Shown here in pieces: positions 16,403 through 24,202 of a stretch of DNA of 37,732 bases. The notes beneath the pieces were generated by a model, which did not search any database, was not told the DNA's origin, and saw only the letters and a program-made list of their open reading frames with translations. Source of the stretch: Gordonia effusa NBRC 100432 (GTDB taxonomy: Bacteria; Actinomycetota; Actinomycetes; Mycobacteriales; Mycobacteriaceae); contig NZ_BAEH01000070.1 in NCBI RefSeq assembly GCF_000241305.1, forward strand, positions 1 through 37,732, read 5' to 3'. Within the stretch, counting starts at the first letter, position 1, and every line of letters starts with the position of its first letter. The translations under genes were made by a program, and so were the position numbers.

Positions 16403-16862
16403 CGACCAAGGAAGCCTGATCGTTCGGCGTCGCGTCTACGAGAAGTTGGCCGAGCGGGCCGCACTGTCTGTTGACGACGTCCTCGCCCAATCGACCGGGT
16501 TCACGGCGGCATTCGATGATCAGGCGTCTAACAGCGCCGCCCTATACCGAAATCTACCCCGCGCGGTGGCGCGCGACGACGGTTCGGCGATCTCGTTGTC
16601 GATTGCCGTCCGCTGGCCCGCCCGCGTCAGTGACGTTTGTCGCACGGTCAGTGACCAGGTGATCGACGATCTCGTTCGCTATACCGGCGAGCGCCCGCAA
16701 CGCGTGGATGTTGATGTAGCGCAACTTGTTTCGGAACAGTCGACGAGTGTGGGCGGCACGTCGGGTACGCGTGACAAACCGCAACGCCGACGCCGGTCGG
16801 GGTTCATCGACCTTCCCCCGGCCGGTGATGCGGTCGACTTGAGGAAAGCTGCAAGCTCATGA
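16395..16862 (+). CDS. Asp23-related protein, third copy
   Basis: A 155-aa protein beginning VADDQGSLIVRRRVYEKLAERAALSVDDV, which is the Asp23 first helix with a basic insertion. A strand SLSIAVRWPARVSDVCRTVSDQVIDDLVRYTGERPQRVDVDVAQLV completes the fold, followed by a basic, Ser/Arg-rich tail of about 40 residues that looks disordered. GTG 16395 gives the right N-terminus and overlaps the previous stop by 8 nt; GGAG lies upstream. The next gene overlaps its stop by 4 nt. Confidence 0.75.
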   Translation: MADDQGSLIVRRRVYEKLAERAALSVDDVLAQSTGFTAAFDDQASNSAALYRNLPRAVARDDGSAISLSIAVRWPARVSDVCRTVSDQVIDDLVRYTGERPQRVDVDVAQLVSEQSTSVGGTSGTRDKPQRRRRSGFIDLPPAGDAVDLRKAASS

Positions 16863-17440
16863 GTTCCACTGATGCGTCCCACCCGCTGGACGACCGCGCG
16901 CCCGCCGCGAATCCGGCGGCGATCCTCATCGGCGGATTGGCCGGTCTGGGATTGCTCGGACTGGCTGGCGTGGCCGTGCACGACTTGATAATTCGCGCCG
17001 GATGGGTTGGCGGGACGGAATGGTTAACCGCCGCAACCGGATGGGTTGATCGACTCACTTGGCAGTCGTGGATGTGGCCAGCGTCGATCGGACTGGTCTT
17101 CGTCGGCCTGGGCCTGCTGTGGCTCTCGATCCGGCCGCGCCGTAAGGAGTACACAGCGATTTCGGGCGGTCGGGGATTGTGGACTCGCCGATCCGATATC
17201 GCGCGGCGATGCAGCAGCGTCGCCGCTGCGAAGGCGGGATCGGCCAGCGCCTCGACTGTTGTCAAACGTCGGAAAGTGACGGTGACTCTGGGGGCGCGCG
17301 GACCGGTGGATACGGTCGCGGTCCAGGAGGCAGTTGCCGCGGAATTGGCTGAAATTGGTGCGCGCCAGCGCGTTTCGATCAAACTGACCCACCGCACCCT
17401 TCCTGCCGCCACCAACGATGATCAGGAGGAAAGCGCATGA
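16859..17440 (+). CDS. DUF6286-like membrane protein of the Asp23 operon
   Basis: A 193-aa protein. An N-terminal acidic segment is followed by a first membrane span AAILIGGLAGLGLLGLAGVAV, an extracytoplasmic loop with several Trp, and a second span SIGLVFVGLGLLWLSI. A cytoplasmic domain of about 90 residues follows, containing KVTVTLGARGPVDTVAVQEAVAAELAEIG...VSIKLTHRTL, a strand-helix-strand layout reminiscent of Asp23. It overlaps neighbours by 4 nt on both sides. I infer that it anchors or recruits the soluble Asp23-like proteins. Confidence 0.7.
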   Translation: MSSTDASHPLDDRAPAANPAAILIGGLAGLGLLGLAGVAVHDLIIRAGWVGGTEWLTAATGWVDRLTWQSWMWPASIGLVFVGLGLLWLSIRPRRKEYTAISGGRGLWTRRSDIARRCSSVAAAKAGSASASTVVKRRKVTVTLGARGPVDTVAVQEAVAAELAEIGARQRVSIKLTHRTLPAATNDDQEESA

Positions 17441-18015
17441 ATCGTCTTCCCGCGACCGTGCATCGCCTCGTGGTGTTTGTCCTGGCCGTCGGCGCGATCG
17501 TAGTCGGCGGTGGAGCACTCGCGTGGCGGCTGAACTTGTCGCCGATCAAGGGCTGGATCGAACGGATCGACACCGGCGCGGTTGTCCGGTTCGCCGACGG
17601 CTCGTGGTGGACCGCGGTACTTTTCGGTATCGTGGTGCTTGCGGTCATCCTCGCAGTGATACTCCTGGCGACGGTGGTCCGGCCGATGAAAGCACAACGA
17701 TTGGTGCTGCCCGCCAGTTCTTCGACCGGTGATCTAACGGTCGAACCAGGGCTCATCGCCAACGCCGCCGCCAACGATTTGGCCAGCAAGCCGATCATCC
17801 TGGCTGCCAAAGGCCGGGCGATCAATGACCGCGGCCGCTTGGTCATCCGACTTACCGTCCGAGCGTATTCGACTCGGCCGTTCGCCGACCTGGCGAAGGT
17901 TTGCTCAGATGCGACGGACGCGATAACAGATGCTCTGGACGGCGCCCCGGTGCAAACGCAGGTGCTGCTCCAGCTGGAACATCCGGACCCGCAAAAGCCT
18001 GCTGTCGCAGCGTAA
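17437..18015 (+). CDS. AmaP-like membrane anchor of the Asp23 operon
   Basis: A 192-aa protein with two membrane spans, VFVLAVGAIVVGGGALAW and AVLFGIVVLAVILAVILLATVV, enclosing a loop of about 45 residues. A C-terminal cytoplasmic domain contains LTVEPGLIANAAANDLASKP...LVIRLTVRAYSTRPFADLAKVC, again alternating strands and helices. The layout is that of AmaP, the staphylococcal Asp23 anchor. It is the last gene of the overlapped series; 61 bp follow before csbD, including a GGCCGG/CCGGCC hairpin at 18037-18054. Confidence 0.7.
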   Translation: MNRLPATVHRLVVFVLAVGAIVVGGGALAWRLNLSPIKGWIERIDTGAVVRFADGSWWTAVLFGIVVLAVILAVILLATVVRPMKAQRLVLPASSSTGDLTVEPGLIANAAANDLASKPIILAAKGRAINDRGRLVIRLTVRAYSTRPFADLAKVCSDATDAITDALDGAPVQTQVLLQLEHPDPQKPAVAA

Positions 18016-18076
18016 TTGGCGGTTTCGGAGGATAAGGGCCGGACTGTACCGGCCACCACTAGAAAGGGATGTGTTC

Positions 18077-18274
18077 ATGGGACTCGATGACAAAATCTCG
18101 AACAAAGCCGAAGACCTCGGCGGCAAGGCTAAAGAGGCAGCCGGAAATGTGACCGGCGACGATCAGCTCAAGGGCGAAGGCAAAGGCGACCAGATCTCGT
18201 CCGCGGTCAAGGATGGCGTGGAGAGCGTCAAAGACGCGGCAGGCAAGGTCAAAGACAAGCTGACCGGCAACTGA
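18077..18274 (+). CDS. CsbD family stress response protein
   Basis: A 65-aa highly charged, Gly/Ala/Lys-rich protein with the CsbD signature KISNKAEDLGGKAKEAAGNVTGDDQLKGEGKGDQ. Family members are small general-stress proteins of unknown biochemical role, under sigma-B control in Bacillus. ATG 18077 has GAAAGGGA seven nt upstream. It follows the Asp23 operon on the same strand and probably responds to related signals. Confidence 0.9.
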   Translation: MGLDDKISNKAEDLGGKAKEAAGNVTGDDQLKGEGKGDQISSAVKDGVESVKDAAGKVKDKLTGN

Positions 18275-18312
18275 TTCGAGTCGGCCCCGCCTCGCGGAGC
18301 TCTAACTAGTGA

Positions 18313-18350
18313 GCGGCGGACGTACCGGGAAACTCCGGAACGTCCGCCGC
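18313..18350. terminator. Bidirectional terminator-like hairpin
   Basis: GCGGCGGACGT (18313-18323) pairs perfectly with ACGTCCGCCGC (18340-18350); the loop itself can form CCGG/CCGG. It lies between the converging csbD and decapeptide-repeat genes, so it can serve both. Confidence 0.75.
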
Positions 18351-18371
18351 TTGCTTGCTGCCGTCGCCGAA

Positions 18372-19280
18372 CTATTCGTATGCCGAATACTCGGCCGAAC
18401 CAGCAGCACCCGAGCCCCCGGCGTTAAGAGTGCGGCCGCTATTGTTGCCGCCGCGAGTCAAACGTTTGGGTAGGCGATCGGCGAGGTTGCCCAGCGGTGC
18501 CACGGACGCCGTAAGCAGGTCTACCGTTTCGCGTAGGTCTTTCACCGTGTCCTGCATCGCGATCAGGCTCGGTGCGAGCGAACTGATCGTCTCGGTCAGC
18601 TCGGTGACGCGATCGAGTGGACCACCCGGTGCGATCGCGCGCTCCACCGCGCCGTTCTCGCCGACGAGCTGATCGAGCAAGCCGCCGTCGTCGGCCATCC
18701 GATCGATGATTCCCCCGGGTTCGGCGATTTTCTCCAACACGCCGTCGGGGGCGGTCAGCTTGTCGACGATGCCATTCTCCGAGGTAAGGCGCTCGAGGAT
18801 GCCCTCGCTCTCGGTGAACTGATCGACGACGCCGCCGGTGCGAGTCAGCCGGTCGAGCGGGCCACCCTTGGCGGTCAGTCGGACCAGGATGCCGCCGTCC
18901 TCGGTCATCTGGTCGAGGAGGCCGCCGGGTTCGGTGAGTTTCTCCAGAATTCCGTCGTCGGCGGTGAGTCGGTCGACCACACCGTCGGGAGTGAGCAGTC
19001 GATCGACCGGACCGTTGGAGGCGAGCACTCGACCGAACGGGCGGTCGGGGCCGAGCAGTTCGGACAATTGCGAGAGCAGGGCAAGCGGCGTTCGGGCCGC
19101 GGCCAAGTTGTCCTCCTCAACCCCGAGCAGGTCGTTGAGTTCATGTTGCACGCCCTCGGCGGTGACTCGCGCGATCGAAACGGCGGATTCGACTGCGGTC
19201 AGGGCGACACCGGTGACGGCGAAACCCAGGCGAAAAGGCAGCCCGATGAGGGTCCGGGCATCAACCTTCGGGGTATCCAT
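18372..19280 (-). CDS. Decapeptide-repeat protein, function unknown
   Basis: A 302-aa protein that I do not recognise. Residues 1-80 include a hydrophobic stretch at about 11-37 (LIGLPFRLGFAVTGVALTAV), possibly membrane-associated. Residues 81-230 are fifteen 10-residue units in exact register, with Gly closing each unit at positions 90, 100, 110 and so on to 220. The consensus is hydrophobic-hydrophobic-[D/E]-[R/K/Q]-[L/M]-[T/A]-x-x-[D/G/N]-G, for example ILERLTSENG and VVDRLTADDG. Each unit could be a short helix plus turn, suggesting a solenoid. Residues about 231-270 form a heptad-like helix (LTETISSLAPSLIAMQDTVKDLRETVDLL), followed by a Gly/Ser-rich tail. It is convergent to csbD and the envelope-stress locus. 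The repeat may be a binding scaffold; that is a guess. Confidence 0.75.
   Translation of the reverse strand: MDTPKVDARTLIGLPFRLGFAVTGVALTAVESAVSIARVTAEGVQHELNDLLGVEEDNLAAARTPLALLSQLSELLGPDRPFGRVLASNGPVDRLLTPDGVVDRLTADDGILEKLTEPGGLLDQMTEDGGILVRLTAKGGPLDRLTRTGGVVDQFTESEGILERLTSENGIVDKLTAPDGVLEKIAEPGGIIDRMADDGGLLDQLVGENGAVERAIAPGGPLDRVTELTETISSLAPSLIAMQDTVKDLRETVDLLTASVAPLGNLADRLPKRLTRGGNNSGRTLNAGGSGAAGSAEYSAYE
18591..19040 (-). repeat. 30-bp periodic coding repeat
   Basis: This segment encodes the fifteen decapeptides of the protein at 18372-19280. The DNA copies have diverged, so the period is clearer in protein than in DNA. This suggests selection on the fold rather than recent duplication. 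Confidence 0.8.
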
Positions 19281-19312
19281 GGCTAAAACCTTAAGGCACC
19301 GCGCTGACGGTG

Positions 19313-19891
19313 TCAGCCACCGGCCGTTTCTGCTTTGGCCCGCGCTTTCGCGGCCTTCTTGAAGTCCCGAACCTGCTGTAGCGACTCGCCGTCGACGACG
19401 TCGGCGACCGAGCGGAATCCCTTCTTGCTGTAGTCGCCGGCAACTTTCGTCCAGCCCGCGGGTTTGACGTCGAGCTGCTTGGCGAGGAGCGCGACGAAGA
19501 TCTTGGCCTTCTGGTCGCCGAAGCCGGGAAGCGCGCGTAGTCGCGCGAACAATTCGTCACCGGTCTTCGCGCCGGTCCAGAGGCTGGCGGTGTCGCCGTC
19601 GTAGTCATCGACGATGGCCTGCGCGAGCTGCTGAACGCGCCCGGCCATCGACCGACCGTAGCGATGAATCGCAGGCGGGGTCGAACATAAATCCGCGAAC
19701 GCTTCGGGTTCGGTTGCGGCGATAGCAGCGGGCTCCATCGACCCGAATCGGTCACGGATCTTGGCTGGTCCGGCGAATGCGCGCTCCATCGGGAACTGCT
19801 GGTCGAGAAGCATCCCGGTCAACAGTGCGAACGGGTCGTTGGACAGCAATTCGTCGGCCGAGGGTTCTTGAGCTATCTGCAACTTCGCCAT
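19313..19891 (-). CDS. HhH-GPD family base-excision repair protein
   Basis: A 192-aa protein of the actinobacterial HhH-GPD group (sometimes mislabelled HesB). The helix-hairpin-helix is LPGFGDQKAKIFVALLAKQL at about residue 120, with LLDQQFPMERAFAGPAKI earlier as the family N-terminal helix. Family members of known function remove damaged bases. It lacks the C-terminal iron-sulfur cysteines of MutY/EndoIII types. Only 32 bp separates its ATG from the divergent gene at 19924. There is no Shine-Dalgarno sequence, so the message probably has a very short leader. Confidence 0.8.
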   Translation of the reverse strand: MAKLQIAQEPSADELLSNDPFALLTGMLLDQQFPMERAFAGPAKIRDRFGSMEPAAIAATEPEAFADLCSTPPAIHRYGRSMAGRVQQLAQAIVDDYDGDTASLWTGAKTGDELFARLRALPGFGDQKAKIFVALLAKQLDVKPAGWTKVAGDYSKKGFRSVADVVDGESLQQVRDFKKAAKARAKAETAGG

Positions 19892-19900
19892 TCGATCAGT

Positions 19901-19906
19901 GTAATA
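19901..19906 (-). promoter_or_regulatory. Candidate -10 element for the HhH-GPD gene
   Basis: Read on the minus strand, TATTAC lies 9 nt before the ATG at 19891, as expected for a short-leader message. It matches 4 of 6 consensus positions. The same 32-bp gap must also hold control signals for the divergent secreted-protein gene. Confidence 0.25.
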
Positions 19907-19923
19907 GCCATTACCATTGCCCC

Positions 19924-20424
19924 ATGCGCTTGCGGTTGAAGGTAATTACAGCTGGATTGATCGCTCTGGGACTGGGCGTCGGCGGTGTCGGCTCGGCGTC
20001 GGCGGTTCCGCGCAGCGTCGAGCCGAATCTGGTCAAGACCCTCCGATGTGATGTGCCTGATCCGTGGCCGGGCCCGCCGCTGCGGACCTATGTCGACGTG
20101 TTCAATCAAGTCGCGTATCCGTCTGATGGATTGCCGGGTCCGGTGATCACTCTGATCGCCACCAACCCGAGACTGCAGGGTGGCACGCAAGGATTCTTGG
20201 AATACACCTCGGAGACGACGGTTACCTGGCGCAATCTCACGACCGGGCGTACCGGGCGAGTCTTGGTGCCCACCCGGGCGCGGGCAAACACCTGGGAGGT
20301 GAATATCCACTCCGGCAAGGGGCGGGTGGCGTTCACCATTCGCCAAAAGGTTGGGGCGTTGGCCTTTGTGCCAATGGTCAATCCGCAGTATTCGTCCTGC
20401 CGCGGTACCGCTTCAGCCGTGTGA
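19924..20424 (+). CDS. Small secreted protein, member of a local paralogue set
   Basis: A 166-aa protein with a clear signal peptide: MRLRLK, a hydrophobic core VITAGLIALGLGVGGVG, and a likely cleavage after SASA. The mature part has Cys residues near both ends (LRCDVPDP and YSSCRG), which could form a disulfide. The segment VTWRNLTTGRTGRV...GKGRVAFTI parallels VSWINIDNGRTGQF...GRGRVLSTI in the 24203-25060 protein and VAWFNTTTLQGGF...GKGTVLSAV in the 23134-23940 protein. No known family is recognised. It has no ribosome binding site. Confidence 0.75.
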   Translation: MRLRLKVITAGLIALGLGVGGVGSASAVPRSVEPNLVKTLRCDVPDPWPGPPLRTYVDVFNQVAYPSDGLPGPVITLIATNPRLQGGTQGFLEYTSETTVTWRNLTTGRTGRVLVPTRARANTWEVNIHSGKGRVAFTIRQKVGALAFVPMVNPQYSSCRGTASAV

Positions 20425-20444
20425 TCGGGCGCCGCGCCGATCAC
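20421..20444 (+). terminator. Hairpin overlapping the stop of the secreted-protein gene
   Basis: GTGATCGG (20421-20428) pairs perfectly with CCGATCAC (20437-20444) around GCGCCGCG. The stop codon lies within the first arm. There is no T-run. Confidence 0.5.
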
Positions 20445-20521
20445 CAAATCCCGCATACCGCTAGGTAATTCGGCGTAGTGTGACCTTACTTGCGGCGAAT
20501 TTCCAGTGCGGCGAAGGGACA

Positions 20522-21976
20522 ATGGTGTCAGAAGCTCATCAGGCAGAGGTTTCCGAACAACACGTCGCGAAGGTCCTAGGCGTCACCGTCGCCGCGGCCG
20601 TCGGTGGCTTCTTATTCGGTTTCGATTCGTCGGTAGTCAACGGCGCGGTCAATTCGATTCAGAGCAACTTCGCGCTCGGCGACCTCTTTACCGGATTCGC
20701 GGTGGCGATCGCGTTGCTCGGTTGCGCGGCCGGCGCGGCATTCGCGGGCCGGTTGGCCGACATCTGGGGTCGCAAGCGAGTAATGCTCATCGGCTCGGTG
20801 CTATTCATCATTTCCGCGATTGGCACCGCGTATACCCAGACAATTCCCGATCTGCTGCTCTGGCGCGTGCTCGGTGGTCTTGGCATCGGTATCGCGTCGG
20901 TGATCGCGCCGGCCTATATTTCCGAAATCGCCCCGGCGCGGTTTCGTGGCGCGCTCGCTTCGATGCAGCAGCTGGCCATCACACTCGGCATCTTTGCCGC
21001 ATTGCTGTCGGACGCTCTGCTGCGCGACGCGGCCGACGGCGCGTCGAATGACCTGTGGTGGGGGTTGGAGGCCTGGCGCTGGATGTTCCTCGTCGGCGTG
21101 GTCCCGGCTGTCGTGTATGGCGTTCTGGCACTGCTGATTCCAGAATCGCCGAGATACCTCGTGGGGCGAAACCGAGACGAGGAAGCCGCCCGAATTCTGC
21201 AAGAGGTTACCGGTGAGATCGACCCGCTGAATCGCGTCAAGGAAATCAAGCTGACGGTGAAGCGGGAAGCGGCGTCATCGATCCGCGATATCACCGGACC
21301 GACATTTGGCTTGCATCCGCTGGTGTGGGTGGGCATCTGGTTGGCGATCTTCCAGCAGTTCGTTGGCATCAACGCGATCTTCTACTACTCAACGACGCTA
21401 TGGCAGTCGGTCGGTTTCAGTGAGAGTCAGTCGTTCACAACATCGGTAATCACCGCGGTGATCAATGTGGCAATGACTTTTGTGGCAATACTTTTCGTGG
21501 ATCGTGTCGGTCGGCGAAAGCTGTTGCTATTCGGTTCGGTCGGTATGTTCATTGGGCTGCTGATGGCGTGTATCGCGTTTACTCAGCAACAAGGATCGGG
21601 TGACAACGTCACATTGCCGGATGGTTGGGGCGTCGTAGCGTTGATCGGTGCCAACCTCTTCGTCGTGGCCTTCGCGGCGACGTGGGGACCGATCATGTGG
21701 GTGATGCTGGGTGAAATGTTCCCCAACCGCATCCGTGGAGTGGCACTCGGCGTATGCACCGCGGTGAACTGGATCGCCAACTTCACCATTTCCATGTTGT
21801 TCCCGCAGATGACCAAAGTTGTTGGGCTGGCATGGATTTACGGCTTCTTCGCCTTCTGCGCGGCGGCGTCATATCTCTATGTCACGCGCTATGTTCGCGA
21901 GACCAAGGGGCTGGAGCTGGAGGAGATGGATTCCGTCGCGGCCGAACGGTTGTCGGAGATTAAGACGAAGCACTGA
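20522..21976 (+). CDS. MFS sugar porter family transporter
   Basis: A 484-aa, 12-span transporter of the sugar porter family, which takes up glucose, xylose or similar sugars with H+. Signatures are GGFLFGFDSSVVNGA in span 1, GRLADIWGRKR after span 2, ISEIAPARFRGAL, PESPRYLVGRNRDEEA before the central loop, QQFVGINAIFYYS in span 7, and DRVGRRKLLL after span 8. ATG 20522 has AAGGGA upstream. The substrate cannot be fixed from sequence; QQ-GIN is the usual sugar-binding motif of span 7. Confidence 0.9.
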   Translation: MVSEAHQAEVSEQHVAKVLGVTVAAAVGGFLFGFDSSVVNGAVNSIQSNFALGDLFTGFAVAIALLGCAAGAAFAGRLADIWGRKRVMLIGSVLFIISAIGTAYTQTIPDLLLWRVLGGLGIGIASVIAPAYISEIAPARFRGALASMQQLAITLGIFAALLSDALLRDAADGASNDLWWGLEAWRWMFLVGVVPAVVYGVLALLIPESPRYLVGRNRDEEAARILQEVTGEIDPLNRVKEIKLTVKREAASSIRDITGPTFGLHPLVWVGIWLAIFQQFVGINAIFYYSTTLWQSVGFSESQSFTTSVITAVINVAMTFVAILFVDRVGRRKLLLFGSVGMFIGLLMACIAFTQQQGSGDNVTLPDGWGVVALIGANLFVVAFAATWGPIMWVMLGEMFPNRIRGVALGVCTAVNWIANFTISMLFPQMTKVVGLAWIYGFFAFCAAASYLYVTRYVRETKGLELEEMDSVAAERLSEIKTKH

Positions 21977-22018
21977 TAGACCGACGACTTCGCTTGGTGC
22001 GTGTGTGGATGCGGCACA

Positions 22019-22750
22019 ATGAGATATGTGACGCTATTGCATCGGCTATCTGAAGACCGCAAGCTTCGACGTCGTCTCTGGTGGGGCGCATACGCGGTCA
22101 CATCGACGGCTGCCACCGTGGCCGGCGCCCTCGGGTTTCGCGTAGCGGCCGGGGTAACCAAACCGATCCCGTTGGCACTACTGGGCATTCGAGTCGTCGG
22201 TAGCACCGAGATTGGTAAGGCGGACCGACTAATAGTCGGTGGTGCGGTTGCCGCGTCAGCCATTGGTGATCTGTGGATGTACCGGGAAGAGTTCGCTGCC
22301 GACGACGCAGAGAAAGACCGGAATTTGCGGTTCGGCGCTGCGACTTTCGGTGTGGCACAGGCTTTTTATTCTGCAGCGATGGTTCGCCGTGGGGCGCGGT
22401 TCTCCGTCCGCGCGCTGGCGCCTCGTGTCGCGGTCATGGGCGAACCGGCCGCAATCCTTGCGAAGTTCCGACCCGGCGTCTTGCCGGTGCTCGGGCCCTA
22501 CGGTTGGGCGCTGGCGTCGATGTCGACGCTGGCATCGACGTCGGGGTCTGACCGGCTGGCCGCGGGCGGCATCGTTTTTCAAGCTTCTGACCTGGCAATC
22601 ATCAATCGTCGGCATTTGCTGACCGCTGATAATGCGCGTATCGCATTGGCGCGCAAGGTAGTTGAAGCGTGGGTATTGGGAACTTATTTCACCGCGCAAG
22701 CTCTGCTGGTCGACGGATTGTGCGAGCGGCACGATACCGACTCGGCCTGA
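22019..22750 (+). CDS. YhhN/TMEM86-like membrane protein
   Basis: A 243-aa polytopic protein with about six to seven hydrophobic spans. The segment IVGGAVAASAIGDLWMYREEF has the G-D of the YhhN family, and later FGVAQAFYSAAMV and a C-terminal RKVVEAWVLGTYFTAQALLVDG fit. YhhN relatives in animals hydrolyse lysoplasmalogens; the bacterial role is unsettled. ATG 22019 is chosen; an in-frame upstream GTG at 22001 is possible. It follows the sugar transporter by 42 bp and may be cotranscribed. Confidence 0.65.
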   Translation: MRYVTLLHRLSEDRKLRRRLWWGAYAVTSTAATVAGALGFRVAAGVTKPIPLALLGIRVVGSTEIGKADRLIVGGAVAASAIGDLWMYREEFAADDAEKDRNLRFGAATFGVAQAFYSAAMVRRGARFSVRALAPRVAVMGEPAAILAKFRPGVLPVLGPYGWALASMSTLASTSGSDRLAAGGIVFQASDLAIINRRHLLTADNARIALARKVVEAWVLGTYFTAQALLVDGLCERHDTDSA

Positions 22751-23133
22751 TCGGACGCAGGGTGTGTCGACGGTGACTCGCCCGCCGGGCGAGTCAGCGT
22801 CGAAAAGCCTTGTGTGGCAACGCGCGTGGTCTCGATACACCCGCCTCGGCTAACGCCTCGCCGGGCACTCGGCCAGCAAATGAATTTCCGTCCCCTTGAG
22901 GGCGGTCGAAGGGCAATATGCCCTCCGACACGACTGACGGGGACGAAAAATCACGACGGGGGAGACGCCTTGTGCCTGTCTGTTCGCTAGTCGAGTGCCG
23001 TCGTGTGTGCCGAGGCTCCGCAACCTCTACTCGCCGGTCGAGTGCCGCCGTGCGAGCGTGCGAGCCCGTCGGTGTATCGAGACCTCGTACCCCGACGGCT
23101 CTACCGTCGCAACAGCTCTATGACGCTGTGCCG
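22751..23133. repeat. Gene-free repeat block
   Basis: A 383-bp gap between converging genes, filled with dispersed repeats. An inverted copy starts GGTCTCGATACA at 22828 and runs to 22874. A 73-bp palindrome follows at 22881-22953, then a partial copy at about 22989-23011 (GTCGAGTGCCGTCG) and a full copy at 23036-23084 ending GTATCGAGACC. The outer copies are in opposite orientation. No reading frame here has support. Confidence 0.8.
22881..22953. repeat. Long imperfect palindrome
   Basis: Arms 22881-22915 and 22919-22953 flank a 3-nt loop. About 27 of 35 positions pair, including CGTCCCC/GGGGACG and the loop-proximal TGCCCT/AGGGCA. The right arm matches the first bases of this window. It would form a cruciform or hairpin and is probably a REP- or MITE-like element. 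Confidence 0.7.
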
Positions 23134-23940
23134 CTATACGATTCCGACTGCGGGTAGGAAGTAGCAGGAGCGGTTGCCGACCTGCGCGGTGCCGTAGACC
23201 GCCGACAGGACGGTGCCCTTGCCGGTGTTGACCGGCGCGAGCCGAAGGCCGGAGATTCCGGGGATTAGCGCGAGTAGTGGACTGTTCTTCGCGACCGTGG
23301 TCAGATCGGCGAAGCCGCCCTGCAACGTCGTCGTATTGAACCAGGCGACCTGCATCTTGCCGTTTGCCCCGCTGTCTGCCGCGGCCGGAACGAAGGCGTA
23401 TGCGGTCGAACCGTCTTTGACGATATTGGGGTCAATCTTGACCGTCGGCAGATCTAGCGGCACAGCGGGCGTGGCGACTTTGAGTGGCCACGGACCTTTG
23501 ACCGCGCCGGCGCCAGCGGTGACGAGACCAAATGGGTTGTCGGCTGTCGGTGTGGCGCACATTGGAGCTACCGACGGAGATAGCGGCGTGATGCCAAGTG
23601 CCTTGAGGACTGCGAGCGGATCTGTAGTAGCGGCGCTAGGTGTCGCGACCGCTTGGCTCACCGAGAGCTGGCCGACCGTTCCGAGAACAGCCTTGGCAGC
23701 CTCGATCGCGATCTTGTCGATGCCGGCCTGCTTGATCATGCGCAGGGCCGCGGCGAGTTCGGCGTCGAAGGGGATTTCGCCGAGCGGGATAGTGTTCGGC
23801 GCGGCCGACGGCGCCGCGGGGGCGGGGGCTGCGGGCGCGGGCGCCGCGGTTGCGATGCCAGATGCTCCCAGGGTGAGGGCAGATACTGCCGCGACGCTGA
23901 CTAGGCCAGCGCCGAAACGACGAGAACCGGTGCCGAACAT
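23134..23940 (-). CDS. Secreted protein with Ala/Pro linker, local paralogue
   Basis: A 268-aa protein with a signal peptide (RRFGAGLVSVAAVSALTLGASG, then ATAAPA), followed by an Ala-Pro tract APAPAAPAPAAPSAAP. A helical region at about 55-100 follows, then a domain with Cys at CATPTADNPFGL and near the end SCYFLPAVGIV. The C-terminal half is shared with the 24203-25060 protein: MQVAWFNTTTLQGGF... and NTGKGTVLSAVYG. ATG 23940 has AGGAGGC six nt upstream. The function is unknown; it is likely an extracellular or envelope protein. Confidence 0.78.
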   Translation of the reverse strand: MFGTGSRRFGAGLVSVAAVSALTLGASGIATAAPAPAAPAPAAPSAAPNTIPLGEIPFDAELAAALRMIKQAGIDKIAIEAAKAVLGTVGQLSVSQAVATPSAATTDPLAVLKALGITPLSPSVAPMCATPTADNPFGLVTAGAGAVKGPWPLKVATPAVPLDLPTVKIDPNIVKDGSTAYAFVPAAADSGANGKMQVAWFNTTTLQGGFADLTTVAKNSPLLALIPGISGLRLAPVNTGKGTVLSAVYGTAQVGNRSCYFLPAVGIV

Positions 23941-24131
23941 GACGCCTCCTGAAGGTAAGTCGGATGATCCGCCCAGCTCGGCGCTGTGACAGATGTGACT
24001 GATGGTGCTTGTGTTAAAGAACAACACGCGTGTGAGTATGAATGCAAGCCGCGAGTCCGACCCGTGACATTGGCGCGACGTCGGCGTTATGGCCGTAGGC
24101 GAGCGCAGTGCAAGTTACGGCGCGGATGACA

Positions 24132-24178
24132 AAATACGGCGCTGACTCGCGCCGTATGTGGCGAGTCGCGCCGTATTT
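24132..24178. terminator. Long hairpin between the two secreted-protein genes
   Basis: AAATACGGCGC-t-GACTCGC pairs with GCGAGTC-GCGCCGTATTT around a 10-nt loop, with a single bulged T. On the minus strand it follows the gene ending at 24203 by 24 bp and is followed by TTTT, so it reads as that gene's terminator. The word TACGGCGC recurs at 24115, so the local sequence is repetitive. Confidence 0.7.
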
Positions 24179-24202
24179 GTTAGCTGCTTAGGAGCAGCGT
24201 GG

